64,000 bases of DNA, from the NCBI GenBank assembly GCA_039815685.1, contig JBCBYV010000005.1, positions 1 to 64,000 of the forward strand. Reading direction: 5' to 3'. This document shows positions 16,971-26,084 of the stretch, in pieces. A program made the translations under genes and the position numbers. The notes under the pieces were generated by a model. The model worked only from the letters and a program-made list of their open reading frames with translations. It made no database searches and had not been told where the DNA came from. This stretch comes from Thermohalobaculum sp039815685. Its GTDB lineage: Bacteria; Pseudomonadota; Alphaproteobacteria; Rhodobacterales; Rhodobacteraceae. Positions within the stretch are counted from its first letter, which is position 1; each line of letters starts with the position of its first letter.

Positions 16971-17806
16971 CGCGCCGCCCCGAAAACGGTGCGCAGATCC
17001 ACGAGCCGCGCGACGAGCCCGAGGGCGAGGAAAACCGCAAAGAGCAGCACTGTCGAGAGCATGGTCGCCTGCCCCCAGCGCAGCGTCTCCTCGAAGCTCA
17101 CGCGGATGTATTCGGAGATCATCACCACCTTGCCGCCGCCGAGGAGGGCCGGGGTGATGAAGAAGCCGAGCGAGAAGACGAAGACCAGGATCGTCGCCGA
17201 GATGATCCCGGGCTTGGAGAGCGGCAGGAAGACCAGGAAGAACGCCCGCGCAGGCGAGGCGCCGAGGCCGCGGGCCGCCGAGAGAAGCCGCGTCTCGATC
17301 CCGGTCATGTTCGCGTAGATCGGCAGGACGGCGAGCGGGAGCATGAAGTGCACCATGCCGATCAGCACGCCGATCTCGTTTCGGACAAGACGGAGCGGCT
17401 GATCCGTAAGCCCGATGGCCATCAGCCCCTCATTCACCACGCCGTTGCCCCGCAGCAGCATGACCCAGGCGAAGGCCCGGATCAGCACCGAGAGCCAGAG
17501 CGAGAGCAGCACACAGAACATCATGCCCGTGCGCTGCCCTTCTCCCACGATCGTCATCGCATAGGCGACGACATAGCCGAGGACGACGGTGATCGCGGTC
17601 GTCATCACGCAGACCTCAAGGGTGGTCCACCAGATCCTGTGGATCACCCTGCTTTCAAGCATGCGCTCGTAGTTCTGGAGCCCCGGATAGGGCTCCGTCA
17701 CGCTCAGCCACAGCACCTGCACCAGCGGCCAGACATAGAAGATCAGCATCGCGCCCAGGGCGGGCGCGATGAGGAGCCAGTAGCCGAGACGCAGAGAGGC
17801 CGACAT
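16967..17806 (-). CDS. ABC transporter permease, PotB type
   Basis: A 279-residue permease of the same importer with six hydrophobic segments and the EAA motif SAARGLGASPARAFFLVFLPLSKPG. The first helix (LLIAPALGAMLIFYVWPLVQVLWLS) and the SLGFFITPALLGGG segment are typical of PotB-like subunits. It lies one base after the binding-protein stop. Confidence 0.9.
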   Translation of the reverse strand: MSASLRLGYWLLIAPALGAMLIFYVWPLVQVLWLSVTEPYPGLQNYERMLESRVIHRIWWTTLEVCVMTTAITVVLGYVVAYAMTIVGEGQRTGMMFCVLLSLWLSVLIRAFAWVMLLRGNGVVNEGLMAIGLTDQPLRLVRNEIGVLIGMVHFMLPLAVLPIYANMTGIETRLLSAARGLGASPARAFFLVFLPLSKPGIISATILVFVFSLGFFITPALLGGGKVVMISEYIRVSFEETLRWGQATMLSTVLLFAVFLALGLVARLVDLRTVFGAAR

Positions 17807-17807
17807 C

Positions 17808-19001
17808 TCAGCCGGACATCACGTCCAGATAGAGCTCGCGGGCGAGCGCATCGTTCGTGAGATCGCCCTTGCCGCTGTCGGCCTCGTACCAGCGCGCATC
17901 TTGAATGACCTGCATGGCCCAGTTCTCCGGCTGACCGGGATTGGCCCAGCGGCGATGCTCCGGCACGAACTCCGAGGCTGCCGGGTTGGCCGGGCCGTTG
18001 CCCATCAGCTCGAAGAGCTTCACCTGCTGCTGCGGGTCCTGCGACGAGGCGACGAAGGCCATCGCCGCCTCGGTGCCGGCAGGGTTGTCGTTGGGAATGT
18101 TCCACATGCCCGCCGTCGCGATCCCCTGGTTCCAGGTCCAGGTGACGTCGCCGTTCATGTCGCGGTTGAGGAGGTTGGCGCGCGTGTGCCAGATGTTGCC
18201 CATCACGACCTCGCCCGTGCGGAAGAGTTCCTGGGATTGCGAGCCCGAGCCCCAGACGATCACGTCGTCGCGGATCTCCTTGAGCTTCTCCATCACCAGG
18301 TCGAAGTCGATCGGATAGATCTCTTCCTTCGTCTTGCCGGCGGCGAACATCGCGGCTTCGAGCATACCGTTCGGCTGCTTGCGCAGCGTGCGCATGCCGG
18401 GGAAGGCGCTCGTGTCCCAGAAGTCCGCCCAACCCGTCGGCGCCTTGCCCAGCGTCTTCTCGTTGTAGGCGAGGATGTAGCTAAAGAGGTAGTTGGCGAC
18501 GCCATATTCGTAGGCGTAGTCACCGACGACCTTGCTCTTATCGACGACCGAGTAGTCGATGGGCTGGATCACGCCGGCCTTCTGCAGAACGAGGGTCGAG
18601 GCCGCGCCCGTATCGCAGCAGTCCCAGGTGACGGCGCCCGACTCGACCATGGCCCGGATCTTGGAGAGGAGCGGGCCCGTCCCGTCGATCACCACCTTGA
18701 TCCCGCTATCCGCCGTGAAGGGCTCGCCAAAGGCCGTCTGATAGGCCTCCACGGCAGGCCCGCCCCAGTTCACGACGACGAGCTCGCCCGCGTCCGCCCG
18801 GGCCCCGCCCGGCACACCGGCGGCGCTCAGCGCGCAGATGCCGGCAAGCGCCGTGAGGAACGCGCGCCGATCGATCTCACCCCTCGCATGACGCTCGGCG
18901 GCGATCTCGATCAGGTCACGCTGGAATTCGCCCGCGTCGTCCATCGTGTCCGCGATCTCGGGGTAGAGATCCTTCTCGTAGACAGTTTTCAGAATGCTCA
19001 T
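17808..19001 (-). CDS. Periplasmic polyamine/opine-type substrate-binding protein
   Basis: A 397-residue binding protein of the PotD-like group. The ATG at 19001 has AGGGAG eight bases upstream; the frame extending to 19442 overlaps the ATPase gene and is not used. Unusually, the signal is preceded by about 44 cytoplasmic-looking residues; then DRRAFLTALAGICALSAAG gives a Tat-like twin-arginine motif (R45-R46) with cleavage after GGARA. The mature part begins ELVVVNWGGPAVEAYQTAF. It delivers the substrate to the two permeases. Confidence 0.9.
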   Translation of the reverse strand: MSILKTVYEKDLYPEIADTMDDAGEFQRDLIEIAAERHARGEIDRRAFLTALAGICALSAAGVPGGARADAGELVVVNWGGPAVEAYQTAFGEPFTADSGIKVVIDGTGPLLSKIRAMVESGAVTWDCCDTGAASTLVLQKAGVIQPIDYSVVDKSKVVGDYAYEYGVANYLFSYILAYNEKTLGKAPTGWADFWDTSAFPGMRTLRKQPNGMLEAAMFAAGKTKEEIYPIDFDLVMEKLKEIRDDVIVWGSGSQSQELFRTGEVVMGNIWHTRANLLNRDMNGDVTWTWNQGIATAGMWNIPNDNPAGTEAAMAFVASSQDPQQQVKLFELMGNGPANPAASEFVPEHRRWANPGQPENWAMQVIQDARWYEADSGKGDLTNDALARELYLDVMSG

Positions 19002-19062
19002 GGGCAGTCTCCCTGCTGTCGGGCGCGGGGCGGTCTCGCCACGCGCTGGTTGGGCGCGATCC

Positions 19063-20172
19063 TCATGGGTCACGCACGAGAATCGAGGCTTCGGCGTTCC
19101 AGCCGAGGACAACGGCGGCGCCTTCCGCCGGCTCAACAGCGCAGCCGAAGGCCGGGGTGGTGACAAGCAGGTCGCCAAGCGAACCGGTCGCGACGCGAAA
19201 CTGAAAGTTCGAGCCGAAATAGCTGAAGGCGGTGACATGCCCCTCGACGCTGTTCTCGGTCTCCATCGGCGCGCCCGCGGGCGCGATCGCGATCTTCTCG
19301 GGCCGGAGCGCGATGGTGATCGGGCTGCCGGACGCTCGGCTGTGCTGTGCGGCGGTGAGGAGCGGCATGCCACCGACCTCGCAGGTGAGACGTCCATCGG
19401 CCGCCCCAGTCGCCCTGCCCTCCAGGAAGTTCGATTTGCCAAGGAAGTCCGCGACGAAACGCGTCTCGGGCCGTTCGTAGAGATCGCCCGGCCGGCCCTG
19501 CTGCTCGATCCGCCCCTTGTTCATGATGACGATCTCGTCCGACATCGAGAGCGCCTCGTCCTGATCATGCGTGACATAGACGAAGGTCGTCCCGAGCCGC
19601 TGATGCAGCGACTTGAGCTCCCATTGCAGGTCCGCCCTCAGCTTCTTGTCGAGCGCGGAGAGCGGCTCGTCGAGGAGCAGCAGGTCGGGCTCGAAGACGA
19701 GCGCGCGCGCGAGCGCCACGCGCTGCTGCTGCCCGCCCGAGAGCTGCGTGGGATAGCGCGCCGCCAGTGCCTCGAGCTGCACGAGTTCAAGCGCGGCCTC
19801 CACCTTCGGCTTCGCGGCCGCGCGGGAGATGCCGCGAACGCGGAGGGGGAACCACAGATTGTCCGCCACCGTCATATGCGGGAAGAGGGCGTAGCCTTGG
19901 AAGACCATGCCGAAATTGCGCTTGTCCGGCGGCAACCCGGTGATGTCCATCCCGTCCAGCAGCACCTGCCCCTTTGTCGGGTCCGTGAAGCCCGCGATGG
20001 TCATCAGCACCGTCGTCTTGCCGCCACCGGATGGGCCGAGTATCGTCAGGAAGCTTCCCCGCCGGATATCGAGATCCACCCCGTCGACGGCGGCGAGCTT
20101 GCCGTAGCGCTTCACGATCCCGCGCAACGCGACGGCGTGAGCACCCACCCCATCGGTCGTATCGCGCATCAT
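19063..20172 (-). CDS. ABC transporter ATPase, PotA type
   Basis: A 369-residue nucleotide-binding subunit. Walker A GPSGGGKTT, Q-loop VFQGYALFPHMTV, signature LSGGQQQRVALARAL, Walker B LLLLDEPLSALD and switch H in VTHDQDEA are intact, followed by a TOBE-like regulatory domain (ITIALRPEKIAIAP). I take the ATG at 20172; a GTG at 20214 would add 14 residues, and neither has a strong ribosome site. First gene of the importer operon that runs through the permeases to the M20 gene. Confidence 0.9.
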   Translation of the reverse strand: MMRDTTDGVGAHAVALRGIVKRYGKLAAVDGVDLDIRRGSFLTILGPSGGGKTTVLMTIAGFTDPTKGQVLLDGMDITGLPPDKRNFGMVFQGYALFPHMTVADNLWFPLRVRGISRAAAKPKVEAALELVQLEALAARYPTQLSGGQQQRVALARALVFEPDLLLLDEPLSALDKKLRADLQWELKSLHQRLGTTFVYVTHDQDEALSMSDEIVIMNKGRIEQQGRPGDLYERPETRFVADFLGKSNFLEGRATGAADGRLTCEVGGMPLLTAAQHSRASGSPITIALRPEKIAIAPAGAPMETENSVEGHVTAFSYFGSNFQFRVATGSLGDLLVTTPAFGCAVEPAEGAAVVLGWNAEASILVRDP

Positions 20173-20315
20173 GGCCGGTCCACAGCTGGGCTCGTCATGC
20201 CTCACGCTAGGCACATTAGGCCGGAGTGGGCAACGTTCGATCAGCCCCGCCTGCCAGATTGCGGGCTTATGGCGAGGATTTGGGCAGAGCCTTTGTGCTC
20301 ATGAGCATGGCGCGC

Positions 20316-21128
20316 TCAGCCCAAGCCGCCGAGATAGTCCTCGACGATGCGGTGGTACTTCGCTGGGCCGAACGACTCGCGATGTCCGCCATGCACGATC
20401 CGTGGCGACAGGCTGGCGAGACGCTCCATGCTCACCCGGTAGGCGGCCGGATCGCTCTCGGGCAGCGTGTCGATCAGCAGGCCGTCGTAGATCACGTCCC
20501 CACCGATCAGGATGCCGGTCGCAGCCTCCCAGAGGGCGAGGCAGCCGGGGCTGTGGCCGGGCAGATGCATCACCTCGAACTGCCGGTCACCAAGGTCGAT
20601 CACATCGCCGTCCGCAACTTCACGCGTTATCCGGGCGGGCGCCACGGTCCAGGCTGCGGGGTCGTAGCCGGGATGCGGCAGCGCTGCGATCACATGGCCG
20701 CGCGTATCGAAACCGGCCGCCGCCAGAGAAGACCGCTTTTCGGGCGAGTAGTCGTCATAGCTCAACGACCATCCAGCGGGCGGGTCCGCCATCAGATGCA
20801 CCTCGGCCGGATGCATGGCCAGATCCTCGGCGTACTCGGCGGCCGAGCCCACATGGTCCACATGGCCGTGGGTGAGGAGCATCGTCACCGGCCGCTCCAG
20901 CAAAGGCGCAAGGAAGGCGCGCAGGCTGGCCACCCCCAAACCCGCATCGACGATGAGATCCCGATCCCGTCCGCGGATGAGGAAGATGTTGGCGCGGAGG
21001 AGCCGCGAGACATGCGGCTCCCAGATGCGCAGCACCCCGTCCGGCTGCGGCTCGACAGCGAACCAGGGATCGGCCGGTCGAAGCGCGATATCGCCCGACA
21101 TCGGGGCCATCGGTCGTTGCTCGGTCAT
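20316..21128 (-). CDS. Metallo-beta-lactamase-fold hydrolase
   Basis: A 270-residue hydrolase with the zinc motif THGHVDHVG, a downstream metal histidine in LPGHSPGCLAL and the aspartate in LIGGDVIYDG. Such proteins cleave esters, thioesters or lactones; the substrate is unknown. The ATG overlaps the stop of the isochorismatase-like gene (ATGA), making a two-gene unit. It lies 143 bp upstream of the importer operon on the same strand, so the two may share transcription. Confidence 0.85.
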   Translation of the reverse strand: MTEQRPMAPMSGDIALRPADPWFAVEPQPDGVLRIWEPHVSRLLRANIFLIRGRDRDLIVDAGLGVASLRAFLAPLLERPVTMLLTHGHVDHVGSAAEYAEDLAMHPAEVHLMADPPAGWSLSYDDYSPEKRSSLAAAGFDTRGHVIAALPHPGYDPAAWTVAPARITREVADGDVIDLGDRQFEVMHLPGHSPGCLALWEAATGILIGGDVIYDGLLIDTLPESDPAAYRVSMERLASLSPRIVHGGHRESFGPAKYHRIVEDYLGGLG

Positions 21129-21808
21129 TGCAGTGCCTCCTCGAAAGCCGCGGTTGTGGCGACGGAGCCGAAGACCCCGCCCTCGATGGTCACCGAACGG
21201 ACCGCCCAGTCATGCAGCCCGGGCTCGATGGCGCCGCAGGCATCCGCGATCAGCAGCGACTGGTAGCCCCGGTCGTTCGCCTCGCGGAGCGTAGTGTGCA
21301 CGCAGACATCGATGGTGACGCCGGTGAAGGCGAGCGCGCGGATGCCGGCGGCCCGCAGCACGGCGTCGAAATCCGTGCCGGTGAAGGCGCCGTTCGCGGT
21401 CTTGTCCACCACGAGGTCTCCAGCCTGGGGTGCCAGTTCAGGCACGATCTGAAAGCCCGGCTCCCCGCGCACGAGAACGCGACCGAGGGGGCCGGGTTTG
21501 CCGACCGGCGAGCCGTAGCGCTCGGCCTTCACACGCCGCCAGGCCGGCAGATCTGCGAGGTCAGGCCGATAACCCTGCCGCGTGTAGACGACGCGCATAC
21601 CGGCCGGGCGCGCCGCGGCTAGGCAGCGTGCGACCATCGGAATGCACGCGGCAAGCGGCGCGATATCCTCACCGAGCTGCGCGACATACCCGTCCGCCCC
21701 GCAGAAGTCGCGCTGCATGTCGATGACGACGAGCGCGCATTCTGCCGGCCGTAACGGCTCCAACGGCCAGGGATAGGGATCGGCGGGAACGCTGAAGGGC
21801 TGGCTCAT
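21125..21808 (-). CDS. Isochorismatase-family cysteine hydrolase
   Basis: A 227-residue amidase/hydrolase. The catalytic triad is visible: aspartate in VVIDMQRDF, lysine in VVDKTANGAF and cysteine in GVTIDVCVHTTLREA. Relatives hydrolyse biuret, ureidoacrylate, N-carbamoyl compounds and nicotinamide; the context favours a small amide or carbamoyl product of the guanidino pathway. The ATG at 21808 fits the family start, though the ribosome site is weak. Confidence 0.85.
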   Translation of the reverse strand: MSQPFSVPADPYPWPLEPLRPAECALVVIDMQRDFCGADGYVAQLGEDIAPLAACIPMVARCLAAARPAGMRVVYTRQGYRPDLADLPAWRRVKAERYGSPVGKPGPLGRVLVRGEPGFQIVPELAPQAGDLVVDKTANGAFTGTDFDAVLRAAGIRALAFTGVTIDVCVHTTLREANDRGYQSLLIADACGAIEPGLHDWAVRSVTIEGGVFGSVATTAAFEEALQ

Positions 21809-21872
21809 ACGCGCTTTACGGTGGGGGAACGGTCGGTCACTGTCCATCGAGAAAGCAGCGTTGGAGTACGCC

Positions 21873-23513
21873 ATGCCCCCCCTCGCCCCCGATCTCATCC
21901 TCCATGGCGGGCGCATCAGCACGATGGATGGCGCGGGTGAGGAAGGCGGCCGTGTCGTCGAGGCGCTCGCGGCGAAGGACGGACGCATCGTCGCCGTCGG
22001 TGAGAATGCTGAGGTGCTCGCGCTGGCGGCACCCACGACCCGCACCGTGGATCTCGCCGGCGCACGCGCAATCCCCGGGATCGTGGAAAGCCACGCGCAT
22101 CCAGACAGCTATGCCGCCCGGATCCGAAGCTGGGAGGATGTAAGCCCCGCCCGGATCGCATCGCGCGAAGCTCTCCTCGACAGGATCGCAGCTGTCGCTG
22201 AGACGAAGGGGCCGGACGACTGGATCGTCTGCTACCGCTTCGACGACCGCAAATCCGGCGGCTATCCCAGCCTCGCGGAGATGGATGCCGCAGCCGCGGG
22301 CCGACCGCTCTACATCCAGCGCACGGACGGACATGTGGGTCTCGCCAACACCTGCGCCTTCGCCGAGGTCGGGCTCGGCACGGACCCCGCCGACCCGCCC
22401 TTCGGCGCCTTCGACCGGGGCGCCGATGGCCGTATCACGGGGCGCTGCCGCGAGACGGCGGCACATGTCTTCCTCTCCCATGCCCATGCCGGCGACACCG
22501 AGGCGATGCTGGCTGACGGGTTGGAGCAGGTCTTCGCGGAGTGGCGCGCCCTAGGCATCACCACGGTCTACAATTCGCTCTGCGGCTCCCGCTCCATCGC
22601 CGCCTACCAGCGGCTCCGTGCCGAGGGCCGGCTCGGCATGCGCGTCGGGATCATCGTCTCGGGGCGTGAGGAGGGGTTGGTCGAGGCCTTCATCGCTTCG
22701 GGCATCCGCTCCGGCTTCGGGGACGACTGGTTGCGCGTGATCGGCGTCGAGTGGTGCCCGGACTGCTCGACCTCCGGGCGCACCGCGGCCTATTACGAGC
22801 CTTATCTCGGCGATCCGGTGCCGGGTGAGCCCGAGCATAACACCGGCATGCTGCTCTACGAGGCCGAGGACCTCACCGCCCGCGCCATCGCCGCCCACAA
22901 GGCCGGGCTGCAGGTGATGATCGAGGGTGTCGGCGACCGAGGGATCGACTTCGCGCTCGACGCCATCGAAGCCTGCCTCGAGGCCGAACCGCGCGAGGAT
23001 CACCGGATGCGGGTCGAGCACTGCTGCTACGTCACGCCGCCAATCCTCGCGCGTCTGAAGCGCCTCGGCGTCGTCGACAGCTCCGCCACCGGCTTCATGC
23101 ACGATCTCGGCGACGCCTACATCGCGCATCGCGGGCAGGCGGCGATGCGGCACATGTGGCCACACCGGACGCTGATCGACACAGGCGTCCCGGCGCCCGG
23201 GCATTCGGATGCCATGGTCTGTCAGGCCAACCCCTTCGTCGCGCTCTGGTCCATGGTCACCCGACAGACCGATACAGGCGGCGATCTCGACAAACGTGAA
23301 GCGGTGAGCCGGACCGAGGCGCTGGCCGCCTACACGACGCTCGGCGCCTATTCCGGCCGGGAGGAGGCGATCAAGGGCGCGCTCAAACCGGGAATGCTGG
23401 CGGATGTCGCGGTGCTGGACCGAGATTTCTTCACGATCCCCTCGGAAGAGATCCGGGAGGTTCGCGTGACCGCGACGGTCCTTGCAGGTGATTACCAGCA
23501 GCACGGCACCTAG
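21873..23513 (+). CDS. Amidohydrolase-3 family metal-dependent hydrolase
   Basis: A 546-residue amidohydrolase of the exoenzyme/YtcJ-like group. Features: N-terminal beta sandwich (DLILHGGRISTMDG), metal motif ESHAHPD, mid-barrel elements EHCCYV and SDAMV, and the C-terminal sandwich strand (LKPGMLADVAVLDRDFF). The ATG at 21873 has GGAG six bases upstream; a TTG at 21861 is possible but less likely. It is divergent from the isochorismatase-like gene with only 64 bp between starts, so it is probably co-regulated with the guanidino cluster. Confidence 0.87.
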   Translation: MPPLAPDLILHGGRISTMDGAGEEGGRVVEALAAKDGRIVAVGENAEVLALAAPTTRTVDLAGARAIPGIVESHAHPDSYAARIRSWEDVSPARIASREALLDRIAAVAETKGPDDWIVCYRFDDRKSGGYPSLAEMDAAAAGRPLYIQRTDGHVGLANTCAFAEVGLGTDPADPPFGAFDRGADGRITGRCRETAAHVFLSHAHAGDTEAMLADGLEQVFAEWRALGITTVYNSLCGSRSIAAYQRLRAEGRLGMRVGIIVSGREEGLVEAFIASGIRSGFGDDWLRVIGVEWCPDCSTSGRTAAYYEPYLGDPVPGEPEHNTGMLLYEAEDLTARAIAAHKAGLQVMIEGVGDRGIDFALDAIEACLEAEPREDHRMRVEHCCYVTPPILARLKRLGVVDSSATGFMHDLGDAYIAHRGQAAMRHMWPHRTLIDTGVPAPGHSDAMVCQANPFVALWSMVTRQTDTGGDLDKREAVSRTEALAAYTTLGAYSGREEAIKGALKPGMLADVAVLDRDFFTIPSEEIREVRVTATVLAGDYQQHGT

Positions 23514-23586
23514 CGGCGCATGAGCGTGTCAGCGCCAGGGAGCATGCGGTCACGAGCGCCGATGATCGATCGCCACAAGTAACCGT

Positions 23587-25239
23587 CTATGGCGCAGCTT
23601 CGTCGAACGTCGGACCCTGACGTGAGCGCTCAGGCTCGAGGCGTCCCCGATATCGGACAATCAAACCGCCACCCAGCGGGGCCGACAGCGAAACGTCGAA
23701 ATGGAAGCGGCCATCTCGCGCATACTCCCTGCTGTCGCTCCCAGGCAGCAGGAACTTGGGCAACGGCACGCCCATGAACCAGCCTCGCCGCACAACGAGA
23801 TGCATCGCGCCTTTCTCGACCGGCAGCTCCAGCTCGCAGACAAAGAGCCAGAACCGCTCGAAGTAGCGGTACGGCAGCGGGGACGAGTTGAAGTGGGACC
23901 TGAAGACCCTCCCATCGAAGTTGCGCTCCCAGGTTTCCCCATTCTCCGTGATCGTCATGGTCACGGTGACCGGCACCTCGTCGCCTGCTGGCGGAAAGCC
24001 GAAGAACCAGGCGACCAGTCGAGCAATCGGCGAGGTTCCGCGCGTGACCGTCGCCGTGCCGGAAAAGCTCTCAATGTCCTGCCCGCTGTGCAGCTCGCGC
24101 ACCTCCGCAGGCAGGAGAGCCCATCGGTCGCGCAAGGCCGACTGGAACAGGGTCGGCCGATCCGCGAGATCCGTTCTGGTCGTGACGCTCAGATCCGCCA
24201 TAGCCTCCTCGATATCCGAGATGGTGAGCTCGGCCAGGCAAGGGCGAGCGCCGGGAGGCACCGTCTCCAGGCGCCGCAGCAGGGCGCGGCAAACGACGCC
24301 GGGGACGAACGGGCCGTCGCCCGCTTCGGCCACAAGGGTCCACGCGTGGCACCTCGGCGAGCCGTCGATCATGCCCGTCACAGCCACACGCATACCACCG
24401 CGATCGGTGCCGAAGGGCAGCAGCAGGGTTGCAGCCCGCTGTACAAAACGCACGCCACGGCTGCCCAAGGGCAAGGGCGATACGCGCCTGAGGGCACCGA
24501 GCAGAGAGAGCCCCGCATTCATGACCTCCAGCTCCATCCCGGCGCGAAAGATGACCGAGCGTGCCCCGAACGCTGCTGGGAAGAGCCGAATATCCGGGAC
24601 TTCGATGAAGTAGCCGCTGCGGATCATCTTCGCGTCGAGGCGGTAGCGGCGCCGGTCGCTCCAACCCCGCATCGACCGCCACTGACCGCCGCGCCAAACG
24701 AGCGACCGATGCCCAGCCTGGCCGACGATGCTCGCGATCACCGCAGCACCTCTCGGTGCCTTGTTGCCGGGGAGGATCACCGTGTCGATCAGCAGGATCT
24801 CCGTCATGCCGCGCACCAGCTCCTGCACGACGATGGATGAGAGCCCCGGCACGCTCGAGGCGCCGGAGAGCACACGCCTCCCAGCCTGCCTTGCGTCGGG
24901 ATCAAGCGTGGCGATGCCCGCAGCAAACCCCGCATCATCGGCGAGATCGAGATAATCGACGCCCTCTCGCACGCATCTGCGAGCAACTCTGTAGGGGTCA
25001 TCGCCATAGGACTGGAACGGCCCGGCCGCGTCGATCACCACATCGGGCGCCGGTGCGAAAAGCGGACTGAGATCGGACTTCAGGTCGACCTCGAGGGGAA
25101 AGGCGCCCATGGGCTCGGCGACAAGACGCGCCCTCTCCAGACGACGACCTGCCAGCCAGACCTCGTGTCCGTCCCGACGAAGGAGCTTTCCGAGCCGCGA
25201 TCCGAAGACACCCGAGCCGCCCAGAACGACGACCCTCAT
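23587..25239 (-). CDS. NAD(P)-binding Rossmann protein with C-terminal DUF4166-like domain
   Basis: A 550-residue protein. The N-terminus MRVVVLGGSGVFGSRLGKLL is a saccharopine-dehydrogenase-like dinucleotide-binding fold (GGSGVFG). The last 180 residues, with FSGTATVTRGTSPIARLVAWFFGFPPAG and ERNFDGRVFRSH, resemble the DUF4166 domain often fused to it. The ATG at 25239 overlaps the stop of the DCC-family gene (ATGA); the frame continues upstream only through that gene. The biochemical role is not known. It is convergent with the amidohydrolase gene across 73 bp. Confidence 0.8.
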   Translation of the reverse strand: MRVVVLGGSGVFGSRLGKLLRRDGHEVWLAGRRLERARLVAEPMGAFPLEVDLKSDLSPLFAPAPDVVIDAAGPFQSYGDDPYRVARRCVREGVDYLDLADDAGFAAGIATLDPDARQAGRRVLSGASSVPGLSSIVVQELVRGMTEILLIDTVILPGNKAPRGAAVIASIVGQAGHRSLVWRGGQWRSMRGWSDRRRYRLDAKMIRSGYFIEVPDIRLFPAAFGARSVIFRAGMELEVMNAGLSLLGALRRVSPLPLGSRGVRFVQRAATLLLPFGTDRGGMRVAVTGMIDGSPRCHAWTLVAEAGDGPFVPGVVCRALLRRLETVPPGARPCLAELTISDIEEAMADLSVTTRTDLADRPTLFQSALRDRWALLPAEVRELHSGQDIESFSGTATVTRGTSPIARLVAWFFGFPPAGDEVPVTVTMTITENGETWERNFDGRVFRSHFNSSPLPYRYFERFWLFVCELELPVEKGAMHLVVRRGWFMGVPLPKFLLPGSDSREYARDGRFHFDVSLSAPLGGGLIVRYRGRLEPERSRQGPTFDEAAP

Positions 25240-25823
25240 TCGATGAGCCGCGCGTGCAACGCGCGACCGGGTACCGCGCACATGTCGGTGCGCCCGGGGC
25301 GAGCGTGGCGGCTGCGCGCCAGCCGACCGTAGAGCCGAACCTGTGACGCTCTCGGCAGAACTCGGAGGACCTGAAGCAGCCAACCGACGCCGCCGATGCG
25401 TGCGCCCGCCCGGATGATCGCTTCGGCGGAGCTGTAAGCACGTCCATCGACCGAGATGAACCGCCGCGCAGCATTGTATGGATCGAGACCGAATTGGCGC
25501 AGCACCGCCCGGCCAGTCCGTGTCTGCACGCCGCAAACCCTGAACGCGCCTTTGCGATCGAAGCGAGCGATGAGACGCGCCCCCGCAGTGCGAAGAACGG
25601 AGGCACCGTCCATGAAGGCCACGGACCCGTTGTCATCGAATGAGGGAACCGAGGGATCGTCTCGGTAAGGAAACGGTCTGCGATCGAAAAGAAGCGTCAA
25701 ATCAGCCTCGCAACGGCAACCCCCGGTTTCCCTACCACCGTCGCCACAGATACTGAACTGGCGAGAAGTCTCAGGCCACGGAGGGACCACCCTCCTCACG
25801 TCTCCGATCAAGCCCGCACCCAC
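25236..25823 (-). CDS. DCC-family (DUF393) protein lacking the DxxCxxC cysteines
   Basis: The fold signature of the DCC thiol-disulfide family is clear: PYRDDPSVPSFDDNGSVAFMDG, QTRTGRAVLRQFGLDPYNA, GRAYSSAEAIIRAGARIGG and MCAVPGRALHARLIE. The motif that should read DGxCxxC reads DGASVLR, so both cysteines are lost and redox activity is unlikely. The frame opens at a GTG at 25823; homology begins near LLFDRRPFPYRDDP, and a TTG at 25700 with GAGG upstream may be the real start. Translationally coupled to the DUF4166-like gene. Confidence 0.75.
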   Translation of the reverse strand: MGAGLIGDVRRVVPPWPETSRQFSICGDGGRETGGCRCEADLTLLFDRRPFPYRDDPSVPSFDDNGSVAFMDGASVLRTAGARLIARFDRKGAFRVCGVQTRTGRAVLRQFGLDPYNAARRFISVDGRAYSSAEAIIRAGARIGGVGWLLQVLRVLPRASQVRLYGRLARSRHARPGRTDMCAVPGRALHARLIE

Positions 25824-25990
25824 GGCGCTGGCAACAACCGGCTGGCGAATGCCGAGCCGCTAGACGCCCATCACAACCAGAATTCAGGCTTTCAAAGGCC
25901 AACGCCCCGAAGGGCGCGGAGCAGAAGATGAGCTAGCAGAGCCCGGTTCGGAAAAGCGGGTCGAAGCGAAAGAGTCGGGTCGGCGTCACC

Positions 25991-26018
25991 CTTCCCGCCC
26001 GCGGCGGCGGGCGGGAAG
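25991..26018 (-). terminator. Strong hairpin downstream of cynS
   Basis: Perfect 12-bp stem CTTCCCGCCCGC / GCGGGCGGGAAG with loop GGCG, 66 bp after the cynS stop. No T-run follows on the minus strand, so termination may need help or the structure may protect the 3' end. Confidence 0.6.
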
Positions 26019-26084
26019 AGCTTCGGCCGAGAACGAACGCTGTTCTGATGTGTGCCGCGGCCTGCACGAGAAGCCGCAGGGGAG

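Noticed and set aside
17808..19442. Long N-terminal extension of the binding protein (to 19442)
   Set aside because: The extra part is the antisense of the ATPase gene; a good ribosome site and a plausible start lie at 19001.
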